This document shows, one piece after another, positions 1-7,036 of a stretch of DNA of 19,340 nucleotides (positions are counted from its first letter, which is position 1; every line of letters begins with the position of its first letter). This DNA comes from Pseudomonadota bacterium (lineage in GTDB: Bacteria; Pseudomonadota; Alphaproteobacteria; Rhizobiales; Rhizobiaceae), in contig JAEWOP010000094.1 in assembly GCA_023399635.1 (NCBI GenBank), positions 1 through 19,340 on the forward strand, written 5' to 3'. The notes under the pieces are model-generated. The model saw only the letters and a program-made list of their open reading frames with translations. It was not told where the DNA came from and made no database searches. Made by a program: the position numbers and the translations under genes.

Positions 1-77
1 AGTCTACGAAGGGTTCAGACGCCCCCACAGCGCCTGCAGACCGCTACAAACTGAAGGACGTCGATAGGCGTTCAAGG

Positions 78-2051
78 ATGCCCGCGCTATTCGCTCTGTT
101 TTTGACCGGCATCGCTGCATACTTGAAGTCGCTCCTGCCGGCGGAGGCGGTGCGCGAGCCTGTCGCCGCCCCCAGTGAAGAAAACGAGAGCGAGCTTCCG
201 CCGGACGAAATCCGGCAGATGGCTGAAGAAGCGGATCGTGAAGTGACTCCGATCGAGGATCCGCAGCCATGGCGAAATGTCGCGGCGCTAGTTCCAACCA
301 AACAACCTGTTTCGCTAGACTGGATGGAGGGCTTGGCGATGTGGAACGTCGACCAGGTGGAACCACTTATTCAATGGAACAGGCCTGGGGCAATGACGGT
401 GACCGTTACACCTGCAAACGACAACGCATCATTGCGTGGCAGCGGTCAATCATCGGCTGGTTTAGGTGGAAGAGCGTCAGCCAATTCTCCTGCTGACCAG
501 GGGTCCCCCGGAATTCCAACGGCGCCGGGTAACGAGACCCCGCCGCACGGAGGTGGCGACGGGTCTCATTCGGAGAGCTCTTGTGGCTGTGGCGGATCGG
601 GCGACAATGACGGCCCCAGTGACGCGGACCCGGACAAAGATAACCGCGCACCTCGCAGCAGCGGACCCGTATACCTGATGGACGTCACAGGTTGTGCGTT
701 CCTTCTTATTGGTCTCTCGGATCTCCTGCGCAATACCGTTGATCCTGATGGGGACGACCTCGATGTTCGCAACATCAGCGTGTCCGATGGGACCCTCATC
801 GAAAATGGTGATCAGTGGACATTTCGGGCGGGGCCCATGCTCGAAGGACCCGTGACCATCACCTACGAAATAAGCGACGGCGAATATTCCGTCCTGCAGT
901 TCGCACATTTTTCCGTCACGCCTTCGGTGATCGCTGGAACCGAAGGTGACGATGTTCTGGTCGGCAGCGACTGCCCGGAACAGATCGACGGGCGCGACGG
1001 CCACGACACCATTCTCGCCCATGCAGGTGATGACCTCGTCAACGGCGGAGGCGGTAATGACATCCTCTGGGGAGGCGATGGTCACGACACAATTCATGGA
1101 GGCACCGGCAACGACATTATTTATGGCGGCGCCGGTAACGACATCCTGTCCGGCGGCGAGGGAAATGATGTGTTGTTCGGCGAAGACGGCATCGACCTCC
1201 TGTTTGGGGGCGCCGGAGATGATCTGCTGTGGGGCGGTCGAGGAAATGACGTGCTCCACGGCGAGGAAGGCAACGACATTCTCTTCGGTGAAGCGGGGCA
1301 AGATGTCCTCTATGGAGGCGTCGGCGATGATCGCCTCTTCGGCGGGGAGGGTGCTGACGTTCTCCATGGTGAAGTAGGTGACGACCATCTGGACGGTGGA
1401 GACGGCAATGATGCGCTCTATGGCGGGAGCGGGACCGATCACCTTGACGGCGGTAGCGGCGAAGACATCGTTGACGGCGGTGCGGGCGATGACATCTTGA
1501 TCGGAGCCATGGATCAGGCCGATGACTGCTATATCGGCGGTGAGGGCTTCGACATTCTCGACTACTCCACCGCCGAGGAGGCGCTCAGGATCGACCTGGT
1601 CTCCGGTACCGCCAGTGGGCAAGAAATCGGCTCGGATACCCTGGCCTGCATCGAGCAGGTGATCGCCGGAAGCGGAAACGATCATTTCATTGCGGGATCG
1701 GCGGATGCCATTCTGACAGGCGGAAACGGCAGCGATGTGTTCGAGTTCGCCAGAACCAACACCGCGCCAGAAACCTCCTTCGAGATTACCGATTTCCGCT
1801 TCGGAGATCGGATCCGCGTGAACAAGTACGATTTGTTCGATGAAGTCTTCGATGAGATGGAAGATCAGTTCGAGAGTGTCTTTGGCCGAGAAGTTGACGA
1901 TGACGATTTCGCCTTGCGCGTGCGTTACGAAGAGCTTGGTGAGGCTTCTGTACGCACCGTGATCGAAGCGGACTTCAACCGCGACGAGTTTTTCGAGACC
2001 ACGATCTATCTGCAGGGACGGCATGTCTTGGTCGTAGTGGAGCACGCATAG
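78..2051 (+). CDS. RTX-type calcium-binding protein, probable type I secretion substrate (5' end probably outside window)
   Basis: Large acidic protein of at least 657 residues. A hydrophobic segment (residues 1-20, MPALFALFLTGIAAYLKSLL) is followed by a low-complexity Pro/Gly/Ser linker with a SSCGCG patch near residue 170, a cadherin/Ig-like stretch (about 200-285), then about 21 tandem nonapeptides of the GGxGxDxUx type (about 286-475), such as GGAGNDILS and GGEGNDVLF. These form the Ca2+-binding beta-roll of RTX proteins. The C-terminal 180 residues are acidic and end in a hydrophobic tail, as expected for an uncleaved type I secretion signal. The HlyD-type gene 37 bp downstream supports export by that route. 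The frame stays open from base 3 to base 78, and ATG 78 has no well-placed Shine-Dalgarno sequence, so the native start may lie left of the window. No lipase, protease or other catalytic motif was recognised; an adhesin, matrix or surface role is only a guess. Confidence 0.85.
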   Translation: MPALFALFLTGIAAYLKSLLPAEAVREPVAAPSEENESELPPDEIRQMAEEADREVTPIEDPQPWRNVAALVPTKQPVSLDWMEGLAMWNVDQVEPLIQWNRPGAMTVTVTPANDNASLRGSGQSSAGLGGRASANSPADQGSPGIPTAPGNETPPHGGGDGSHSESSCGCGGSGDNDGPSDADPDKDNRAPRSSGPVYLMDVTGCAFLLIGLSDLLRNTVDPDGDDLDVRNISVSDGTLIENGDQWTFRAGPMLEGPVTITYEISDGEYSVLQFAHFSVTPSVIAGTEGDDVLVGSDCPEQIDGRDGHDTILAHAGDDLVNGGGGNDILWGGDGHDTIHGGTGNDIIYGGAGNDILSGGEGNDVLFGEDGIDLLFGGAGDDLLWGGRGNDVLHGEEGNDILFGEAGQDVLYGGVGDDRLFGGEGADVLHGEVGDDHLDGGDGNDALYGGSGTDHLDGGSGEDIVDGGAGDDILIGAMDQADDCYIGGEGFDILDYSTAEEALRIDLVSGTASGQEIGSDTLACIEQVIAGSGNDHFIAGSADAILTGGNGSDVFEFARTNTAPETSFEITDFRFGDRIRVNKYDLFDEVFDEMEDQFESVFGREVDDDDFALRVRYEELGEASVRTVIEADFNRDEFFETTIYLQGRHVLVVVEHA

Positions 2052-2088
2052 CTATGGATCAGGCTGTGGCATGATTTGGGAGGATGAG

Positions 2089-3411
2089 ATGGGGAAGCAG
2101 TCCATTAAGGATACACGGACGGATGTTGATCGGTTCGGCTACGGCGGTCGCGTAGTCGTTGGAACTCTGCTTTCCCTGATTCTGATAGGGGGCGTGGGGG
2201 GCTGGGCGGCGAACGCACGGCTGAACGGAGCTGTCGTGTCGACGGGGACTGTCGAGGTCGATCAGAAGCTGAAGTCTGTTCAACATCGCGACGGTGGAAT
2301 CGTCAGCGAAATTGCTGTTCGGGAAGGGGATTCGGTTGGTGTCGGTCAGGTCCTCATTCGCCTTGATGATACACAGGTGAAGGCGGAATCCGAAATCGTT
2401 CGCGCGCAAATCCTTGAGTTGGCGGTCAAGCGAGCGAGGCTAATAGCAGATCGCGATGGGCAGGATCGCATCGTCCTTCAGCAACTGCCATTCGCGCCAG
2501 ATGAATACGTTCTCGATCTAGCGCTCGCTGGAGAGACGCGGCTGCTGAAGGGCAACCGGACACATCGCGAAAGCCAGAAGGAGCAACTCGAACTTGCTAC
2601 CCAGCAGGTGCGGGATGAAGTCCGGGGTCTGGAAGCGCAGTTAGACGCAAAGGTTGCTGAGATCGCTCTCCTCAAGACAGAGTTTGCTCGCGTAAAGGGT
2701 CTGGCGGAGAAGAAACTGATAGAGACCTCGCGGGCGAGTTCCCTAGAACGCGATCTGACGAGACTGATGGGAGAAGAGGGTGAAATCTCAGCGGCAATCG
2801 CACGTGCGAATACGAGAGAGAACGAAATAAGGCTGCAAATCATCGGCATAGATGAGGCTTCTCGGACTGATGCTCAACGCGAGTTGGTGCCGATTGACAC
2901 GCGATTGTCAGAGTTGCAGGAACGGTACACGGCGACCCAAGACAGGCTGATGCGGACCGAGATCCGCGCTCCGATCGCCGGGATCATCAATGAACTAAAC
3001 GTCCATACGCTGGGTGGCGTCATCTCTCCCGCCGAAATCCTGGCCACCATTGTGCCTCAGGACGCGCGCCTGCGCATCGCCGTGAAAGTGGCACCACAGT
3101 CAATCGATCAGGTCTCGGTCGATCGACCTGCAAGGCTCCGCTTCACGGCCTTCAACCAACGTGTAACGCCAGAGCTTGCAGGGCGCGTTGTCCACATCTC
3201 ACCCGCCACTACGCGAGACAGTGCGGCCGAGCAGCCGTACTATCTGGGTGAAGTCTCCCTTGATGAAGGCGAGCTGGCAAAGTTGCCGGAGGCACGCCTG
3301 CTGCCAGGGATGCCTGTTGAGGTCTACATTTCTACCGATGAGAGGACCCCGCTATCGTATTTAGCCAAACCCATCGCGGACCAATTTGCTCGAGCCTTTA
3401 CGGAAAGGTAG
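2089..3411 (+). CDS. HlyD-family type I secretion periplasmic adaptor (membrane fusion protein)
   Basis: Membrane-fusion subunit that bridges an inner-membrane type I ABC transporter to a TolC-like outer-membrane channel. The protein (440 residues from this start) has a short cytoplasmic N-terminus and one transmembrane helix (about residues 13-36). A lipoyl/barrel-sandwich half motif follows (GTVEVDQKLKSVQHRDGGIV, then VREGDSV and GQVLIRLDD), then a long Glu/Lys/Arg-rich coiled-coil hairpin (about 100-290). The second lipoyl half contains the family signature region RTEIRAPIAGIINELNVHTL and ends in a beta-barrel with LLPGMPVEVYI. I chose ATG 2089 because GGGAGG at 2078-2083 lies six bases upstream; an in-frame ATG at 2071 would add six residues but has no good ribosome site. 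It lies 37 bp after the RTX gene, so the two are probably co-transcribed. The ATPase partner is not in the window and may lie to the left. Confidence 0.92.
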   Translation: MGKQSIKDTRTDVDRFGYGGRVVVGTLLSLILIGGVGGWAANARLNGAVVSTGTVEVDQKLKSVQHRDGGIVSEIAVREGDSVGVGQVLIRLDDTQVKAESEIVRAQILELAVKRARLIADRDGQDRIVLQQLPFAPDEYVLDLALAGETRLLKGNRTHRESQKEQLELATQQVRDEVRGLEAQLDAKVAEIALLKTEFARVKGLAEKKLIETSRASSLERDLTRLMGEEGEISAAIARANTRENEIRLQIIGIDEASRTDAQRELVPIDTRLSELQERYTATQDRLMRTEIRAPIAGIINELNVHTLGGVISPAEILATIVPQDARLRIAVKVAPQSIDQVSVDRPARLRFTAFNQRVTPELAGRVVHISPATTRDSAAEQPYYLGEVSLDEGELAKLPEARLLPGMPVEVYISTDERTPLSYLAKPIADQFARAFTER

Positions 3412-3424
3412 CTGCTAGACGGAT

Positions 3425-3442
3425 GCGTGCGATGATGCACGC
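3425..3442 (+). terminator. hairpin after the HlyD gene, possible terminator
   Basis: Perfect 6-bp inverted repeat GCGTGC / GCACGC with loop GATGAT, 14 bp after the HlyD stop codon. No T-run follows, so intrinsic termination is uncertain; it may only protect the 3' end of the transcript. Confidence 0.35.
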
Positions 3443-3839
3443 TCAGTATTGAACAAAGTTCAAATAACATGACCATCCTGAGATATCGGAGGTGGACCGC
3501 ATTATTTGCCGAGCGCAATTCGTGCAGCAGAGGCAGGCTGAGTGTGCCAACTTCGAGTTGCGTTCGATAGTGGCGCCATACGCATCCTCCTCCCATTGGC
3601 GAGTCTGCGCGATATTCCGACGATTTCTGGTGAACTTTTCGCCAAGTTTCAGACACCGCTTTACAGCGATCCGGTCGATCCAGTCTTCAAGGCGTGGAGT
3701 AAATGCCTGGAGTGAACTCAAAAATGGATCCGGCGTGGGCAAGGTCAATCCGCTTCCTATCCACTCGGTGGCTTAAAAGCGGCAATAATCTCCGGCCTCT
3801 CAACCCGCAAGTTAGCAGTAAGGCGGGTTTAGCGGCTAA
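3443..3839. other. gap of about 400 bp with no convincing gene; possible relic coding
   Basis: No family was recognised on either strand. Short open frames exist (plus 3492-3776, minus 3443-3748) but they overlap each other and neither has a convincing start or known motif. A GTG-initiated frame at 3542-3715 (57 codons) ends in a protein-like stretch (ELFAKFQTPLYSDPVDPVF) and may be the tail of a vanished gene. AACCCGC at about 3801 and GCGGGTT at about 3823 form a 7-bp inverted repeat around a 14-base loop. The stop TAA at 3837 directly precedes the truncated MBL-fold frame, so a deletion junction probably lies near here. Confidence 0.35.
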
Positions 3840-4459
3840 GACGGCGGTGATATCGACGCGACCGTGCTAAGTGACGGTCTCATCGGCGGCCCACCGCAGA
3901 TCTATGCCAGTGATGCGCCGGAGCAGGAACTGCAGGAGGTCCTGAGGCGCGCGTTCCTGCCGGCTGCTCGCCTGACGCTGAACCTCAACACCCTGCTCAT
4001 CGAGACGAACGGCCGCAGAATCCTGCTCGAAGCCGGCGCCGGGCAGACGATGGGGCCGCAAGGAGGCCGCATATTTGAGAACCTGGCGGGGATCGGCTTG
4101 CAGCCAGAGGACATCGACATCATCGTGGTCTCTCATACCCATCCGGATCATGTGGGCAATCTTCGCACGGCCGACGGCGGCAGGGCTTTCCCGCGCGCCA
4201 CGGTCTTTGCGCCACGGGCAGATTGGGACTTCTTCGTGCGCAACGATCCCGATCTTTCTTATATGCCGGTGTCCGAGGACTTCCGCCGCAATTTCGCGGC
4301 TGCCATCAAGCGCAGCGTTGAGCCCGTAGCGGATGGAATTGAACTCTACGAAGCCGGCACGGAGATCGTCCCGGGCCTTCATACGCTCGCCGCATCCGGG
4401 CACACGCCTGGCATGGCAACCTTTCTCGTCCAGTCGGGGAACGATCAGCTCTTGTTGAC
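3840..4459 (+). pseudogene. MBL-fold metallo-hydrolase, 5' portion (N-terminus lost, interrupted by IS element)
   Basis: This is the first part of a metallo-beta-lactamase-fold hydrolase gene. The frame opens at 3840 right after a TAA and reads GDIDATVLSDG, which in relatives is an internal beta-strand that follows an N-terminal (often Tat) signal, so the real start is missing. GTG 3864 is the only nearby start-like codon and is unlikely to be native. The metal-binding HTHPDH motif is at 4134-4151, and a second ligand His (SGHTPG) is at 4401. The frame is cut at codon ACG (4458) by insertion of an IS element. Read past the junction, the open frame ends at 4496 with eleven foreign residues from the IS left end. 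The remainder of the gene is at 5782-6004. Missing both its N-terminus and two metal ligands, this fragment cannot be an active enzyme. The substrate of the intact parent is unknown. Confidence 0.85.
4455..4459 (+). repeat. target-site duplication, left copy (TTGAC)
   Basis: TTGAC immediately precedes the left terminal repeat of the IS element and is repeated exactly at 5777-5781. Five base pairs is a usual duplication size for IS2-group elements. Confidence 0.88.
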
Positions 4460-4492
4460 TGAACTGCCCCCCATTTCGACCGGACAGTCGGC
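4460..4492 (+). repeat. left terminal inverted repeat of the IS element
   Basis: Starts TGAACTGCCCCCC and continues through ACCGGACAG to TCGGC. It pairs imperfectly with 5746-5776; the aligned ends share the terminal TG, the TGCCCC block and the ACCGGACAG block, with small gaps between them. Confidence 0.8.
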
Positions 4493-4532
4493 ATAAGCAA
4501 AAAGGCTCAAGCACAGGCTTGGGGACAGGCTT

Positions 4533-4922
4533 ATGTCTAACGAATATCGACACGTTGAATTACTGACGGGTGACGTCCGCCGCAGGCGGTGGACAACTGA
4601 GCAAAAGCTGACGATCATCGAGCAGAGTTTCGAGCCAGGCGAGACGGTATCATCCACCGCTCGCCGCCATGGGGTTGCGCCCAACCTGCTCTATCGGTGG
4701 CGCAGGCTCTTGAGCGAGGGAGGTGCTGCGGCCGTGGAATCTGACGAGCCGGTTGTCGGCAATTCGGAAGTGAAGAAGCTGGAAGACCGCGTCCGCGAGC
4801 TGGAGCGCATACTCGGCCGCAAGACGATGGAGGTGGAAATCCTCCGCGAGGCCCTTTCCAAAGCTGACTCAAAAAAACGGATATCGCGGCCGATCTTGTT
4901 GCCGAAGGACGGTTCCCGATGA
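4533..4922 (+). CDS. IS3-family transposase OrfA (helix-turn-helix subunit)
   Basis: 129-residue DNA-binding OrfA of an IS2-group element. Residues about 18-60 form an HTH_Tnp_1-type domain (RRWTTEQKLTIIEQSF, STARRHGVAPNLLYRWRR), followed by a leucine-zipper-like coiled coil (about 80-110: VKKLEDRVRELERILGRKTM) used for multimerisation and for joining to OrfB. ATG 4533 is preceded by a GGGGACAGG stretch. The stop overlaps the orfB start as ATGA. The codons TCA AAA AAA CGG at 4869-4880 hold the A7 slip site for making the OrfAB fusion. Confidence 0.9.
   Translation: MSNEYRHVELLTGDVRRRRWTTEQKLTIIEQSFEPGETVSSTARRHGVAPNLLYRWRRLLSEGGAAAVESDEPVVGNSEVKKLEDRVRELERILGRKTMEVEILREALSKADSKKRISRPILLPKDGSR
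4871..4877 (+). promoter_or_regulatory. probable programmed -1 ribosomal frameshift site (A7) in the IS transposase
   Basis: Seven A residues, phased A AAA AAA in the orfA frame, are followed by C. A -1 slip moves ribosomes into the orfB frame, which is open from here through the orfB start and reads KKTDIAADLVAEGRFP before the OrfB methionine. IS3-family elements commonly make their active transposase as an OrfAB fusion through such A-rich sites. Confidence 0.65.
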
Positions 4923-5746
4923 AGACCGTCGCAGACACGCTCGGTGTCTCCCGTTCAAACCTCGTCGAGCGATTGAAAGGCAGATCGAAGCCGCGCGGGC
5001 CCTATTACAAGGCCGAGGATGCTGAACTTCTGCCCGCCATTCGAAAGCTGGTGGATCAAAGGCCAACCTATGGCTATCGGCGGATCGCCGCGCTCCTCAA
5101 TCGCGAAAGGCGAGCCGCCGATAAGCCTGTCGTCAACGCTAAACGGGTTCACCGCATCATGGGCAACCACGCGATGTTGCTGGAGAAGCATACCGCTGTT
5201 CGCAAGGGCCGCGTCCATGATGGAAAGGTCATGGTCATGCGCTCGAACCTGCGCTGGTGCTCGGATGGTCTGGAGTTCACCTGTTGGAATGGGGAGATCA
5301 TCCGGCTTGCATTCATCATTGACGCCTTTGACCGCGAGATCATCGCCTGGACAGCGGTCGCAAATGCGGGCATCTCCGGCTCGGACGTGCGCGACATGAT
5401 GCTGGAGGCGGTCGAGAAGCGATTTGGTGCAACGAGAGCCCCACACGCTATCGAGCATCTCTCGGACAATGGCTCAGCTTATACGGCGCGGGACACCAGG
5501 CTGTTTGCGCAGGCGCTGAACCTGACACCCTGCTTCACCCCGGTCGCGAGCCCCCAGTCGAATGGAATGTCCGAGGCTTTCGTCAAAACCCTAAAGCGGG
5601 ACTATGTCCGCATATCCCAGGTTCCGGACGCCGATTCAGCGCTCCGGCTCATCGACGGATGGATCGAAGACTACAACGAAATCCATCCGCATTCCGCGCT
5701 CAAGATGGCTTCCCCACGGCAGTTCATCAGGGCTAAATCAACCTAG
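4919..5746 (+). CDS. IS3-family transposase OrfB (DDE integrase domain)
   Basis: 275-residue catalytic half of the transposase. An HTH_21-like segment (about 34-80, with RPTYGYRRIAALLNRE) precedes an rve integrase core. The catalytic triad is visible: Asp116 in RWCSDGLEF, Asp183 in HLSDNGSAY and Glu219 in SPQSNGMSEAF, with 35 residues between the last two as in the DD(35)E family. The C-terminus has the usual YNEIHPHSALKMASPRQF. The stop overlaps the first base of the right inverted repeat, leaving 30 bp to the IS end. The protein is probably made mainly as an OrfAB fusion. The frame is full-length with no lesions. Confidence 0.92.
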   Translation: MKTVADTLGVSRSNLVERLKGRSKPRGPYYKAEDAELLPAIRKLVDQRPTYGYRRIAALLNRERRAADKPVVNAKRVHRIMGNHAMLLEKHTAVRKGRVHDGKVMVMRSNLRWCSDGLEFTCWNGEIIRLAFIIDAFDREIIAWTAVANAGISGSDVRDMMLEAVEKRFGATRAPHAIEHLSDNGSAYTARDTRLFAQALNLTPCFTPVASPQSNGMSEAFVKTLKRDYVRISQVPDADSALRLIDGWIEDYNEIHPHSALKMASPRQFIRAKST

Positions 5747-5776
5747 CCGACCTGTCCGGTGAAACGGGGCACTCCA
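5746..5776 (-). repeat. right terminal inverted repeat of the IS element
   Basis: Read on the minus strand it starts TGGAGTGCCCC and contains ACCGGACAGG and TCGGC, matching the left repeat at 4460-4492 imperfectly. Its outer end abuts TTGAC at 5777. Confidence 0.8.
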
Positions 5777-5781
5777 TTGAC
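5777..5781 (+). repeat. target-site duplication, right copy (TTGAC)
   Basis: Exact copy of 4455-4459, directly outside the right end of the IS element. Confidence 0.88.
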
Positions 5782-6004
5782 GGCTGATCTGGCCTATCAT
5801 CCGATCATCAATGTTGACCGGTCGTGGCTGCCTGGGCCGGATCGTGACAAGGACACCGCGCTGGCTTCCCGTCGCCGCATCTTCGACAGGGCGGCCGCGG
5901 GCCAGATTCCGGTTCTCGGGTTCCATTTTCCGTTCCCGGGTCTCGGTCGCATGCTCAAGACGGATACGGCCTACGCCTGGGTTCCGGCCTACTGGCAGTT
6001 CTAA
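5782..6004 (+). pseudogene. MBL-fold metallo-hydrolase, 3' portion
   Basis: Second half of the IS-interrupted hydrolase. Joining 4459 to 5782 gives LLLT-ADLAYHP in frame and continues to TAA at 6002-6004. The Asp of TAD (codon 5786) is the expected bridging metal ligand, and the His in LGFHFPFPG (codon 5924) is the expected last metal ligand. The C-terminal AYAWVPAYW is typical of the family. An ATG at 5759 lies inside the IS end and would translate this piece with an IS-derived leader, but without the HxHxDH motif it cannot be active. Confidence 0.85.
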
Positions 6005-6015
6005 GCCGTCGCTCT

Positions 6016-6021
6016 AGGAGG
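6016..6021 (+). promoter_or_regulatory. Shine-Dalgarno relic AGGAGG of the dioxygenase pseudogene
   Basis: AGGAGG sits seven bases before an AGG codon (6029-6031) that opens a Tat-signal-like frame. No ATG, GTG or TTG is correctly placed, so AGG is probably a mutated ATG. This site fixes where the intact gene once started. Confidence 0.5.
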
Positions 6022-6028
6022 ACCCGAG

Positions 6029-6545
6029 AGGACGACATCCAGGCGCGCTCTGCTATCCGGTTTTTTCGCCATGCCGCTCGTCCCGTTGACGAACGCGCTG
6101 GCTCACGGCCAGCAAGCGCCGCTGCTGACGCTGACACGCGCTTGCGAAGATGGGGACAATTGGATTCTCCCAGCGGCGAGCCTATCACCATTGTCGGCTT
6201 GTCACTGACAGTCGCTGTCGTCCTCCCCACGGGAGCCTGATCGAAATCTGGCATGCGGACGAAAATGGCGACTACGACTGTCAAGGCTATCGGCTCAGGG
6301 GACACCAGTTCACCGATGAGCCAGGCTGCTGGTGGTTCAATACCGTGATGCCAGCGCTCTATCCGGGACGCACACGCCACTTTCATTTCAGAGTTCAGCG
6401 TCCCGGCGGAGCTATCCTGACAACGCAACTGTTCTTCCTTGGTGAGCCGGACAATGCTCATGACTGGCTGTTCGACGACACGCTGCTCATTGCGATGATC
6501 GAGACGGGCGACGGACGCTTCGGACGTTTTGATTTCGTTCTCACG
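6029..6545 (+). pseudogene. intradiol ring-cleavage dioxygenase family protein, degraded
   Basis: Remnant of an exported protein of the intradiol dioxygenase (protocatechuate 3,4-dioxygenase-like) fold. Pieces lie in three frames. Frame one, from 6029, has a Tat-like signal (TSRRALLSGFF, then ALAHGQQAP) and RACEDGD, and stops at 6206-6208. Frame two (from about 6163) reads DSPSGEPITIVG. Frame three (about 6195-6545) reads LVTDSRCRPPHGSLIEIWHA, then YRLRGHQFTDE, LYPGRTRHFHFRV, LTTQLFF and RFDFVL. The Tyr of LYPGR and the two His of HFHF are Fe(III) ligands in this family; the TEGPYF-type segment with the other Tyr ligand is absent, lost in a deletion near 6150-6165. A one-base loss near 6195 explains the next frame change. 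Protein-like homology ends near 6545, where an unrelated antisense remnant begins. An ATG at 6150 opens the third frame but is unlikely to be real. Confidence 0.75.
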
Positions 6546-6860
6546 ATCAGGTGCGAAGGTTTAATAGAGCGCGTCGTTGGCGTTCTGCGCGCCCACGACT
6601 TCGGTCAGCCATCTCATCGTCTCGATGATCTGTTCGTGTGATGGTGCTAGTTGGCATGTGCTGTGCGAGATGCGCAACGCTGCGCAGTCTTCTAAGAGCC
6701 CGAGACCGTTGATGTCCGGTACCTTCGAGCATCCAACGCCCTAATCAATCTAGCGCACAACCTAGCCGAGGCCACCTTGCGCATTGTTGTCGAGCTCGCG
6801 CTGGATCTTCTCCGGCGTCCAGTCGGTGCGCGGGGGCAAAAGGGACAGCGAGATGTCGGA
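6546..6860 (-). pseudogene. glcB: malate synthase G, C-terminal remnant
   Basis: On the minus strand one frame reads WTPEKIQRELDNNAQGGLG, then stop, VVR, stop, ID, stop, GVGCSKVPDING, LLEDCAALRIS, EQIIETMRWLTEVVGAQ, NANDALY, stop, TFAPD. This follows the well-known GlcB stretch ELDNNxQxILGYVVRW, GxGCSKVPDI, EDRATLRISS, QNAGDPxYRPMAP. The stops at 6762-6764, 6750-6752, 6741-6743 and 6561-6563 replace the Tyr, Trp, Gln/Glu and Arg codons of the family. All are in one frame with no frameshift between about 6546 and 6850, so this part decayed by point mutation. The rest of the gene (over 500 codons upstream) is missing. Malate synthase condenses glyoxylate with acetyl-CoA; this remnant cannot do so. 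Identified by eye from remembered family sequence. Confidence 0.75.
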
Positions 6861-7036
6861 CACCTTGACGCCCTCCGTCTGTCTCAATTCCAATCCAAGC
6901 CATCCGCAGAGTATGCTTGCCAAAGCCAATCAGGCCGTAGCGAGCCTGCGCGTCCTGTCTCCTGCAACGTCGAGGTACAGTTGATAAGACAAATCCACTT
7001 GGCGTGCTCATGCCATTCCGCCAGTCATCGGAAGCT

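Larger units (their letters stand above)
4460..5776 (+). mobile_element. IS3-family, IS2-group insertion sequence, complete (1317 bp)
   Basis: The element begins with TGAACTGCCCC at 4460 and ends with GGGGCACTCCA at 5776. The left end (4460-4492) and the reverse complement of the right end (5746-5776) match imperfectly, sharing TGCCCC, TTTC, ACCGGACAG and TCGGC in order. It is flanked by a perfect TTGAC duplication. Inside are orfA and orfB, overlapping by ATGA, with an A7 run that can serve as a -1 frameshift site. Both reading frames are intact, so the element may be recent and still mobile. It is inserted in the MBL-fold gene in the same orientation. Confidence 0.9.

Noticed and set aside
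946..1377. Second plus-strand frame within the RTX repeats (143 codons)
   Set aside because: It is a frame shadow of the repeat array, rich in Met/Thr/Ser/Ala, with no start signal.
935..1510. Tandem DNA repeats that might suggest CRISPR or a satellite
   Set aside because: The 27-bp periodicity is the coding periodicity of nonapeptide RTX repeats; units differ in sequence and there are no spacers.
477..2045. Long minus-strand open frame (522 codons) opposite the RTX gene
   Set aside because: It is antisense to the Gly/Asp repeat array; the regular GGxGxDxUx codons leave the opposite strand free of stops. Its translation has no family features.
3492..3776. Small plus-strand frame of 94 codons
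   Set aside because: No ribosome site and no recognisable domain, and an equally long minus-strand frame overlaps it.
6745..7011. Minus-strand frame of 88 codons
   Set aside because: It overlaps the malate synthase remnant in a different frame; the translation has no family features.
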